Made by a program: the position numbers and the translations under genes | Source: Microvirga massiliensis | Lineage (GTDB): Bacteria; Pseudomonadota; Alphaproteobacteria; Rhizobiales; Beijerinckiaceae | Length of the DNA stretch: 64,000 nucleotides | Assembly: GCF_001006805.1 (NCBI RefSeq) | Contig: NZ_LN811367.1 | Location: forward strand, 100,710 to 164,709 | Direction: 5' to 3' | Shown here: in pieces, positions 57,364 to 64,000 of the stretch | Layout of the letters: each line of letters opens with the position of its first letter | Numbering within the stretch: position 1 is the first letter of the stretch | Notes under the pieces: model-generated | The model's input: the letters and a program-made list of their open reading frames with translations, nothing else | The model's database searches: none | What the model was told of the DNA's origin: nothing

Positions 57364-59100
57364 TTAGTCCACCGGCTGCTTCGAGGCGAGGTCGAGCACC
57401 GCCTCGATCGTGCAGACGACGCCTGCAGGCTCGAAGCGCAGTGCGGCCGTTCCCGCGAGATCCTGGGCGAGGCTCCGCTCGATCAGCCGGGATCCGAAGC
57501 CCTGCCGGGTCGGCGGTTCGACGAGCGGGCCTCCCTCCTCCTCCCATCGCAGGGTCAGGCGCCTGGACTCGCCGTCCATCGTCTCGGCCCAGGTGATCCC
57601 GACCGTGCCGGTCTCGTTCGACAGGGCCCCGTATTTGATGGCGTTCGTCGCGAGTTCGTGCAGCGTCATCGAGAGAGCGAGAGCCTCGCGCGGCTGCACC
57701 GGGATCCTCGGCCCTGCAAAGCGAACCCGGATATTCGTCCGGTTGTATGCCGCAACGGATTCCCGCACGATGTCGCGAAGATCGGCCGATTGCCAGTTCG
57801 CGCGTGTCAGGATGTCGTGCGCCCGGGCCAGGGAGAGAAGCCGACTCTCCATATCCCGCCGCGCCTGCTCGGCATCGGTTGCGCTTCGCAGCGTCTGGAC
57901 GACGATCGATTGCACGGTCGTCAGCGTGTTCTTGACCCGGTGGTTCAGCTCGTGGATCAGGAGTTGCTGCCGCTCTTCGGCCAGCTTGTCCTCGGTCACG
58001 TCGATCAGGGTCCGGACCGCGCAAACGAATTCGTCGTGCTCTCCCCGGATCGCCGTCGCGGTCAGCCAAACCCAGCCAAGTTCTCCATTGCTGCGCCGGA
58101 AGAGCTTCTCGACCGTGTAGGAATTCCGCGCGCCCGACACGAGCTCGGCATAGCGCCTTTGCTCCGCTTCCCGGAAATCCTCGTGGGTGAGGCTCCCGAA
58201 TGTTCGCCCGATGAGGTCCTCGCGCGTGTAGCCGGTGATGCGGCAGAAGGCTTCGTTCACCCGCAGGAAGCGCCCTTCGCGGTCCGTTTCCGCAATGCCG
58301 ATCCCGGCATGCTCCTGGGTGGCCTTGAGACGCTCCTCGCTCTCCCGCAGGGCTTGCTCGGACAGCTTGCGGTCCGTGATGTCGACCCCGCAACCGGTAT
58401 AGCCGAGGAACTGGCCCTCGTCGTCGAGACGAGGAACGCTCTCACACCGGATCCACCGGACGCCCCCAGTCCGGTCGATGGCGCGGACCTCGATGCCGAA
58501 AGGCTCCCGGGCCGAGAGGGCCCTCACGAAACCCGCACGGAACACGGGAACGTCGTCCGGATGCACCACCTCGGTCCAGCCATGGCCCAGCATGTCGGAA
58601 GCCGGCCGCCCGAAGACGTGGCCGAAATGCATGTTCGCGAAGGAGACGCGCCCCCTTCGATCGGTCATCCAGATGAAGGCCGGGGCGCTGTCCGCCATAT
58701 GGCGGAAGCGGGCCTCGCTCTCCCGGAGAGCGTTCTCGCGCTCCCGCGCCGCGTAGCGCTCGGCCGTGACATCACGAAAGACGAAGGCCGTTCCCTCCTC
58801 GAGCGGGATGGCGACGCCGCTGATGACGTGGTTGGGCAGCAGGCCCGACTCGAGCTCGATCGCGACGCGCGTGCGGGCCGCCATCGCGTTCCTGAGGATG
58901 ATCTCGTTGGCGTTGCTTCCCGCCCGGGGAGCGACATCCCAATAGGACCGGCCGAGGATCTCGTCACGCGGCAGCCCTGCGAAGCGCAGGGCCTGATCGT
59001 TGACGGCAATGATCCGCCATTCGAAATCGACCGCGAGGAGAGCCTCTCCGAGTTGGTCGGCAAAAGACGAGATCGTGTTGAGATCGCCTGACGACAGCAC
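57364..59100 (-). CDS. Triple-PAS HWE-type sensor histidine kinase
   Basis: 578 residues, soluble. Three PAS domains: about 12-110, 128-255 (with PAC end GYTGCGVDITDRKL) and 262-380 (IAETDREGRFLRVNEAFC; PAC end VRTLIDVTEDKL). The kinase has the HWE-type dimerisation helix LLIHELNHRVKNTLTTVQSI and the ATPase elements MTLHELATNAIKYGALS, LRWEEEGGP and QGFGSRLIERSLA. HWE kinases are common in alphaproteobacteria and often act in light or general stress signalling. No partner receiver gene lies next to it. Confidence 0.93.
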   Translation of the reverse strand: MLSSGDLNTISSFADQLGEALLAVDFEWRIIAVNDQALRFAGLPRDEILGRSYWDVAPRAGSNANEIILRNAMAARTRVAIELESGLLPNHVISGVAIPLEEGTAFVFRDVTAERYAARERENALRESEARFRHMADSAPAFIWMTDRRGRVSFANMHFGHVFGRPASDMLGHGWTEVVHPDDVPVFRAGFVRALSAREPFGIEVRAIDRTGGVRWIRCESVPRLDDEGQFLGYTGCGVDITDRKLSEQALRESEERLKATQEHAGIGIAETDREGRFLRVNEAFCRITGYTREDLIGRTFGSLTHEDFREAEQRRYAELVSGARNSYTVEKLFRRSNGELGWVWLTATAIRGEHDEFVCAVRTLIDVTEDKLAEERQQLLIHELNHRVKNTLTTVQSIVVQTLRSATDAEQARRDMESRLLSLARAHDILTRANWQSADLRDIVRESVAAYNRTNIRVRFAGPRIPVQPREALALSMTLHELATNAIKYGALSNETGTVGITWAETMDGESRRLTLRWEEEGGPLVEPPTRQGFGSRLIERSLAQDLAGTAALRFEPAGVVCTIEAVLDLASKQPVD

Positions 59101-59218
59101 GCCCGTTCCGCCACTCTCCTCCGTGCCATCTTACCCGATTACGCCTTTCGAGGAAGGGCGGGGCAGGAATGGGGATGTTCTCCGAGGTTGGGGCAAACAT
59201 GTCTGCCCGGCTCGGCCG

Positions 59219-59623
59219 TCAAGTGGTTTCCGTCTCCATGGCCTTCTTCGCCGCCTGGACGAGGAAGCCGGAGCGGTTGTAGCCGTGCCGATCCGCGTAG
59301 CGGTCGATCTGCTCCAGCACGTCCGCGGGCATCGTGATGTTCACCCGCACGGCCTTCGGTGTCTTGCAGACCATGGCCGGCACCATGACGGGCACGCCCG
59401 AACGGTTCTCGGGATCGGTCATGACCATGTCGAGGTCCGTCGGCTCGGGAACGGGCATTCCCTCATCGATCATGAGTTCGATATGGCCGGCCAAGGCCTC
59501 GGCCGCCATGGAGGCAGCCTCTTCCAGGGTAGAGCCTGCCGTGACGCATCCCGGGAAATCAGGAAAGGAGACGCCGAAATCGCTCTCGGCGTCCTTGTGA
59601 ACAAGGGCCACGTAGTAGCGCAT
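59219..59623 (-). CDS. hicB: HicB-type antitoxin
   Basis: 134 residues. The N-terminal HicB half-RNase-H fold is shown by YYVALVHKDAESDFGVSFPD, FPGCVTAGSTLEEAASMA and ALAGHIELMIDEGMPVPEP. The C-terminus carries a ribbon-helix-helix DNA-binding part (AVRVNITMPADVLEQIDRYA, HGYNRSGFLVQAA). Such antitoxins neutralise the mRNase HicA and repress their own operon. The partner gene, six bases upstream, is truncated (59630-59733), leaving the antitoxin as an orphan. Confidence 0.92.
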   Translation of the reverse strand: MRYYVALVHKDAESDFGVSFPDFPGCVTAGSTLEEAASMAAEALAGHIELMIDEGMPVPEPTDLDMVMTDPENRSGVPVMVPAMVCKTPKAVRVNITMPADVLEQIDRYADRHGYNRSGFLVQAAKKAMETETT

Positions 59624-59629
59624 GCGCCT

Positions 59630-59733
59630 CTACCTCAATTTGAGCCCAGACTGCTTCTCGATGGATCGCAGCGTCCCGAGAGGGATGTCCCTCTTGGGAT
59701 GGGGCACGGTGACAACTCCCGGCTTCCGCGCCT
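59630..59733 (-). pseudogene. hicA: hicA toxin, 5' part lost at a repeat insertion
   Basis: On the minus strand the last 34 codons of a HicA toxin remain: RKPGVVTVPHPKRDIPLG, TLRSIEKQSGLKLR, then TAG. Codons ahead of this, including the catalytic His region of the dsRBD-like fold, are missing. The frame instead runs at 59738 straight into the intergenic inverted repeat (GGATTGCTTCACTGCGTTCG). The toxin is therefore inactive. Confidence 0.75.
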
Positions 59734-59737
59734 ACCC

Positions 59738-59905
59738 TGGATTGCTTCACTGCGTTCGCAATGACGAAGTGAGTCCGAAGTCTACTTCCGTTTTCGGAAG
59801 TGTTCATCCCTCTCTCATGCCCTCCTCGTCATTGCGAACGCAGTGAAGCAATCCAGCAGCACATCTATTGACGGGTAGATTGCTTCACTGCGTTCGCAAA
59901 GGCGG
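59738..59905. repeat. Intergenic inverted-repeat element, copy E, disrupting hicA
   Basis: Right-type arm GGATTGCTTCACTGCGTTCG-CAATGACG at 59739-59766, left-type arm CGTCATTGCGAACGCAGTGA-AGCAATCC at 59828-59855 (exact inverse of the first), and a partial third arm GATTGCTTCACTGCGTTCGC at 59879-59898. The first arm abuts the broken end of hicA. The perfect arms suggest a recent copy. Confidence 0.88.
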
Positions 59906-59928
59906 GAGTGATAGCCGGATACACACGC

Positions 59929-60669
59929 CTATTGCAGCGCCGTCCCGCAGATCGTGCGCTTGTCGAAAGCCGGCTGAATCTCGGAAATGTCTCTCGACTG
60001 CTCCACGAAGGCGGCGAGGCGGGCCATGTCCTGGACGGTGACGGCCTCGCGTTCGACGGCGACGCCGAGGTCGCGCAGGCGGGCAAGCGCACGCGAGAAG
60101 CTCTCGGGAGTCATGCCGAGGCGATTGGCGATCAGGGCTTTCTCATAGGGCAGCGCGATCGTCACCGGGCCGCGCCGCACGCTCGTCTGGGCGACGAGGA
60201 AATCGGCGATCCGCTCCGGCGCCGACTGCACCTTGAGCTGCTCGATCTGCTCGACGAGTTGCTTGAGATGCAGCGAGGCGGCCGCGAGCATGTTGAAGGC
60301 GATTTGCGGCGTCTCGAGAATCGCGCTGCGCAGCCGTTGCCCGTCGATCCGCAGGAGCCGCGCCGGCGAGACCGCCTCGGCCGAGACCGGGTAGCGCCCG
60401 CCGAGGAACATCGCCGCTTCTGCGAAGGTCTCGCCGGCCGCGAAGATCGCGACCACCACGTGATCGCCGGTCGGCAATTCCCGGTACAGCTTGATCCAGC
60501 CGTCGAGCACGACGAAGAAGGCGTCGGCGGGCTCGCCCTGCTGGAAGACCTCCTCGCCGCGATCGTAGCAGCGCGGGCTGCGGTCGCGCAGGAGCGAGCG
60601 GGTCAAGGCCTCGCCCATGGCGCTGAAAAACGGCGTCCGATCGACGATCGTCCAGTCCTCGGGACTCAT
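59929..60669 (-). CDS. Crp/Fnr-family transcriptional regulator
   Basis: 246 residues from the ATG at 60669. A cyclic-nucleotide-binding-type beta barrel (EVFQQGEPADAFFVVLDGWI, VAIFAAGETFAEAAMFLGGR) and long dimer helix are followed by a winged HTH: ALPYEKALIANRLGMTPESFSRALARLRDLGV. No N-terminal Cys cluster for oxygen sensing is visible. Members of this subfamily sit near oxidase or denitrification genes and may respond to NO or redox state. Here the neighbour is a broken ba3-type oxidase gene, so its former target may be lost. It ends in TAG. Confidence 0.9.
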   Translation of the reverse strand: MSPEDWTIVDRTPFFSAMGEALTRSLLRDRSPRCYDRGEEVFQQGEPADAFFVVLDGWIKLYRELPTGDHVVVAIFAAGETFAEAAMFLGGRYPVSAEAVSPARLLRIDGQRLRSAILETPQIAFNMLAAASLHLKQLVEQIEQLKVQSAPERIADFLVAQTSVRRGPVTIALPYEKALIANRLGMTPESFSRALARLRDLGVAVEREAVTVQDMARLAAFVEQSRDISEIQPAFDKRTICGTALQ

Positions 60670-60832
60670 CCTGCCGCCCGCTTCCCTTGCGTGTCGGCCG
60701 GCGCCTTCCGCCGGCCTTGGCGGAACCCACCACGGATCGGTCGGAGAATCCTTGATCTGGATCAGTATCGGCTCGCCCCCGGGGCGCTCCCGCGCTTCTC
60801 CCCGTCCCGACGATAAGCGCGCCCCATCGCGA

Positions 60833-60959
60833 TCACCCGTGGACGTGCAGGCCGAGCGCGTAATGCACCGTGATGGCTTGATTGACGCCGCCGAAGGAGA
60901 CCGAGGCAGCAAGCTGCGCGTCGAGATCAGGCGACTGCGCGTGCGGGTAGTTGATGAGG
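60833..60959 (-). pseudogene. Unassigned C-terminal fragment, possibly ketoacyl-synthase-like
   Basis: Beyond the broken oxidase gene the minus strand, in another frame, reads LINYPHAQSPDLDAQLA and then SVSFGGVNQAITVHYA before a TGA. The S-x-S-F-G-G-x-N pattern resembles the last catalytic strand of beta-ketoacyl-ACP synthases. It has no start of its own and looks like a gene tail joined to the oxidase by a deletion. The assignment is weak. Confidence 0.25.
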
Positions 60960-61457
60960 TCAATGAGCTCCGCAGAACTCGTTGCGGATGATGCCGAACT
61001 CGCCGGCTTCCATCGGCGTGAGCGTGAGGACGTGCTCGAATCCCGGGTGGACCTGGATGTTGATGTTGGTGGGCTGCAGCGAGAACCCGTGTTGCCAATC
61101 GACCGAGGACAGGTGGACCCGGTAGCTCTGCCCCTTCTCGAGTTCGAGGATCGGCTACCATTGCCAGAGCCGCCCGAGCAGGTAGACGTCCGCGCCGGCC
61201 GGCGGCCGCACGACCGGGACGCCCTCCTCCTCCCGCACCTGGTATTTCGCCGCGAAGGCATCGACCTTCTCGCCATAGGCCGTCGGCGCGATGCGGTAGG
61301 TCTCGTTCGAGAGGTTCTGCTGCCCGATGAAGTGCCAGGCGATCATGAAGAAGAACATGAACAGGCCCCATAGGAAGGCCACGCCGATCCAGATCAGCTC
61401 GACCCGCTCGATCGGCTCGTTCCACCAGATGCGCTGTTGCGGAGGCGTGATGGCCAT
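60960..61457 (-). pseudogene. ba3-type cytochrome oxidase subunit II, broken
   Basis: From the ATG at 61457 the frame encodes one membrane anchor (VELIWIGVAFLWGLFMFFFM) and the start of the CuA domain, down to LLGRLWQW, then TAG at 61155-61157. In the same frame it continues PILELEKGQSYRVHLSSVDW, QHGFSLQPTNINIQVHPGF and GIIRNEFCGAH, then TGA at 60960. In subunit II the CuA site reads C-N-E-(F/Y)-C-G-x-x-H; here the first Cys is Arg (CGC for TGC) and the end of the domain is missing. Subunit I is absent. With the small subunit gene upstream it is the remnant of a ba3 oxidase operon. Confidence 0.8.
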
Positions 61458-61479
61458 GGCGTTTCTCCCCTGCGAACCG

Positions 61480-61659
61480 TCACTGCGCCAGGGGGATGGA
61501 GGCAACCTCCATCACGCCCCAGACGATGTAGAGAACCGTCGGGATGGCGACACCCAGGAACAGCAGCAGGAAGGGATCGTCGAGGACCCGCTGCATGAAG
61601 GGAACGGGTTCGGTTTCTTCGGTCTGCGGAGCTGCGGGTTCGATACCGGTCGGCGTCAT
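61480..61659 (-). CDS. Small single-helix oxidase subunit (IIa-like)
   Basis: 59 residues from MTPTGIEPAAPQTEET, with one membrane helix (FLLLFLGVAIPTVLYIVWGV). Small one-helix proteins of this kind, related to subunit IIa of ba3 oxidases, are encoded directly before subunit II. It ends 22 bases before the broken subunit II start, so both belong to one operon. It is intact but has probably lost its partners. Confidence 0.65.
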   Translation of the reverse strand: MTPTGIEPAAPQTEETEPVPFMQRVLDDPFLLLFLGVAIPTVLYIVWGVMEVASIPLAQ

Positions 61660-61783
61660 GGGCGGCCTCGCGCACTCGTCGGATCGCAGCAGCATCCCGC
61701 AGGTCGCAACAGGGGGCCTTGATTTTGGATAAGTGCGCGTGCGCCGTTCGGGATAAGGCTGCGGAGCGGAGATTCGGCCGCGC

Positions 61784-62256
61784 ATGGAGCGTGTCACGAA
61801 GCCGGTCGGAGGAGTTGCGCCGGCGGAGGCCGCGCGCCTCGCGGCCATTGTCATCATCGCCTTCGTGGCGGCGGCTGCGTATGGCGCCTCCCGTCCCGCG
61901 CCTGGCCCGACCCAAGCGCTCGATCACGAACCCCTGATGCTTCTCTTGTCGGCACGGAGGATTGCGCCCCTTGCCGGGCCTGGCGGCGCGACCACAGGGA
62001 TGCGTTCCTTGCCATCCTCGATCCGACGCGCGTCACTTACCGCGAGGTGATCGCGGCGAAGACCGCGGCCACCTTCGACGAGGCTGCTTGGCCGGAGGAT
62101 CTGCGCACGCGGCTCGCGGATGCGCGGAAGGTAGGTGGCGTGCCGCAGTGGATCGTGGTGCGGGATGAGCGTGTCGTGATAAGCGCAGGTGGGCTGCCGC
62201 AGTGGAAGGGGCGCGTTTTGCCGGTGTTGCGCGGAGGCGAGGGAAACCCGAGGTGA
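61784..62256 (+). pseudogene. Membrane-anchored thioredoxin-like protein, frameshifted
   Basis: The first frame (ATG at 61784) gives a membrane anchor ARLAAIVIIAFVAAAAYGAS and reads to about 61940. A different frame then continues with GTEDCAPCRAW (a Cys-x-x-Cys thioredoxin site), ILDPTRVTYREVIAAKTAA and a thioredoxin-like end VGGVPQWIVVRDERVVISAG with its cis-Pro. One frameshift joins the two parts. It may have served oxidase assembly or cytochrome maturation, judging from its place opposite the oxidase genes. Confidence 0.5.
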
Positions 62257-62298
62257 TTTGAGTTAGGTATGTTGTCTAAACTACTTGCGGACCGGACA

Positions 62299-62580
62299 AG
62301 ACGCTCATGGCCGACAGCACGTACGACAGTGATGCCGTCCGCGACCGAGCAGCTGAGTAAGGCGTGGAGGCCACTACCACGCCCAGTACCTTCTCGTAAG
62401 TGCTCCATCACGTTCGGCTACTGAATATCGCCAATACAATCTGGCCGAGTGCTTCTTCAACAAGCTCAAACAGTTCCGAGCGATCTGCTCCGAGCGTGAC
62501 ATTTGCCCTGATAACGTCATTGCTTCTATTAAGCTTGCATCAGCTCCTGCCTGCTTGCGCGCTCACGAGCACGTTACCTT
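62299..62580 (+). pseudogene. IS5-family transposase remnant
   Basis: KTLMADSTYDSDAVRDRAAE (then a stop) matches the L-x-A-D-K-A-Y-D-x-D region of IS5/IS427-type transposases. In another frame farther on YRQYNLAECFFNKLKQFRAI and NVIASIKLASAPACLRAHEH match the (R-x-x-x-E)-R-F-F-N-K-L-K C-terminal catalytic region. Stops and frame changes make it inactive. No terminal inverted repeats are visible. Confidence 0.65.
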
Positions 62581-62848
62581 CATGTGCACATACAATATCG
62601 CATGCATAGCTATCTGCCCCTTCGTTGGTCATTTTGGCCTGGATCGCGAGGCGAGGTGGTGGCTTAGCGGACAGTTTGAACCCGTCGTTGCTTCTTCCTC
62701 ACGTCGAGGGAAGCTTTGGTCCTTAGTCCTCATGCTGCTACCGAGCAGTTCGCAAGACCCTTTCATTCGCGTCATCTCGTTGTCAGACGTGACTGGCTAG
62801 CTTGTGGCTAATCAGAACTGCTAATTATAAACTTGTCCTACCAAAGGA
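62581..62848. other. Less GC-rich intergenic stretch, no gene
   Basis: Composition is more AT-rich than the rest of the window and continues so through the HNH gene, suggesting foreign DNA. No reading frame is supported. Confidence 0.4.
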
Positions 62849-63961
62849 TCACGTTTGCGAATGCTCTTCGGGTTCCGCGCTACACTCGAAAATTTGGTTG
62901 CGTTGCTGCAGAAATTCACTCGCAGGCCAGTGCCGCTTGTCTTCTGGAAGGGAAATGCTCTTGCCACACAGCCGAACTGTCATAGCCGCATCAATGTCGG
63001 AATACCCTCCCCAACTTGACTGTGGGTCAGCATAAAAAATTTTGTTCGATGTGCTTACACTTAGGTAGCCAGAGTCGAACAACCGATGATGCAATGCGCA
63101 CAGAAGCAAGCCATTCCGGGGATCAAGGCGCTGAGCAGGCTACGATTTGTTCCAAGGGATGATGTGCGCGCCTTCGAGAGCCTCCGCAAACCCAAAGCCG
63201 CACATCGCACACCGCGACTGATAGGATCTGATTAGAAGGTGCCGGAAAACAACCTGAGCCACCCCACGAACTCGCACTCGACCATATATTTCTGCGGCTT
63301 TGGTCGGATCAGCAGCGATTTCTTCGGCCAGTGACTCCTCTGTATCGTTTGGACCAAATGCAGCGTATGGGTTAGCCTCACGACTCCAGTCGAAATCGAA
63401 GACAATTCTTTGCGCAGTCTCCAGGTCCTCGACGTCCCACGCTACAAAGCCGCCACCCGGTATTCCATTCTTTTTGTTTACGACGATTGCAGTCAGAGGA
63501 GGTAAGCGCATTTCGAGGCAATAGTCTTGGATTGGAGCTAAAGCTCTCCGAACAGAAATCGCCATGGTACGGAGCGGTTTCGCAAGATCATCATACCACC
63601 GCGTTTCCCTTCTTCTAGCGGCTTCCGTCAAAATTGGCCAAACAGTACCCGCCGCATGAAACCAGTTTTTCCCTTTTCGGCCAATGTATCCCCCTAGCCC
63701 AGATAATTCGTGAGTGTGTATCGGGTGTAGCGCAAACCGTTGAAGCTGCCTAAGACTCGGGTGTTCACGCTGATTCGCGCTGCTTCTGAAGCTCGCACCC
63801 GCCGCGACCGATGTTAACCCGCCGCTGCTTGGCCTGTCACCGATGGGATTGTGATATTTTGAATTTTCGCGCCCTTGACGAACGGCGCGTCGGTGTTTCG
63901 GCTCCTTGTGTGTTGCAACCGCTTTGAAATGTCTCAGGTTTTGGCAAATTAGAAATGTCAC
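62849..63961 (-). pseudogene. HNH endonuclease gene interrupted by an in-frame TAG
   Basis: One frame of about 371 codons from a GTG at 63961 (true start uncertain) to a stop at 62849, broken by one TAG at 63140-63142. The HNH nuclease domain spans it: SRCAMCGFGFAEALEGAHII, PWNKS, stop, PAQRLDPRNGLLLCALHHRL, FDSGYLSVS. The second zinc Cys-pair/His and the catalytic His-His lie after the stop, so the truncated form would lack the active site. The N-terminal 180 residues hold a domain I cannot name (GKNWFHAAGTVWPILTEAA). Lower GC and the IS remnant beside it suggest an acquired defence- or restriction-like gene. Confidence 0.75.
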
Positions 63962-64000
63962 AGGGCTCTATGGAGCCTCTGCCGGGGCTGCGGAGATCTC

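Noticed and set aside
57658..59091. 477-codon + strand frame opposite the PAS histidine kinase
   Set aside because: Shadow of a gene with three PAS domains and an HWE kinase core.
62047..62256. Separate small gene encoding a 69-residue protein
   Set aside because: Similarity to a thioredoxin-like protein begins upstream of this start, at the Cys-x-x-Cys site, so it is the end of a frameshifted gene rather than a gene of its own.

Overview
This 64 kb, GC-rich window looks like chromosomal DNA of an alphaproteobacterium of the order Hyphomicrobiales, most like the Microvirga/Methylobacterium group. That placement is inferred from gene content (bacteriophytochrome with heme oxygenase, HWE/HisKA_2 kinases, RTX proteins, several RND pumps) and from a recurrent intergenic inverted repeat; no rRNA or tRNA gene is present to confirm it.

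Layout. 0-1.2 kb has no supported gene. 1.2-4.6 kb is an animal-type heme peroxidase fused to RTX calcium-binding repeats, broken by one in-frame TAG. 4.6-9.6 kb holds gene debris (an SDR fragment and a second copy of an RND pump 3' end), then a marR-emrA-emrB set in which emrA also carries an in-frame TAG. 9.8-21.2 kb carries two complete RND efflux pairs, the first with a divergent TetR regulator, separated by a luciferase-family oxidoreductase gene. 21.2-34.1 kb is the most unusual part: a type I secretion ABC transporter and HlyD-type adaptor, a secreted hydrolase, a LuxR-type regulator with a degenerate receiver, a TAXI-type lipoprotein, and three extremely acidic proteins made of alternating Asp-X repeats. 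34.1-50.6 kb is mostly housekeeping and accessory metabolism (DUF255 protein, Pcm, pentapeptide protein, glutamine synthetase, YbaK-type deacylase, GYD protein, quinone reductase, MBL-fold hydrolase, alpha/beta hydrolase, serine beta-lactamase-like hydrolase, GNAT, CPBP protease, MEMO1/radical SAM pair, thioesterase). 50.9-59.1 kb holds a bacteriophytochrome-heme oxygenase pair, a tightly coupled dehydrogenase-kinase-enolase operon, and a triple-PAS histidine kinase. 59.2-64 kb is partly decayed: HicB with a truncated hicA, a Crp/Fnr regulator, a broken ba3-type oxidase subunit II with its small partner subunit, a frameshifted thioredoxin-like gene, an IS5-family remnant, and an HNH nuclease gene with an in-frame TAG.

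How the genes may work together. The acidic-repeat proteins, the T1SS pair and the CsgD/VpsT-like regulator can be read as one regulated system that exports an acidic, possibly cation-binding extracellular material; the RTX peroxidase, which ends in a T1SS-like tail, could use the same exporter. The dehydrogenase, APH-fold kinase and enolase-like protein could form a hydroxypyruvate-to-phosphoenolpyruvate route. Four otherwise conserved genes each carry exactly one in-frame TAG, while TAG also ends normal genes here (for example glnA). Nonsense mutation, base-calling error or leaky suppression all fit; a global codon reassignment does not.
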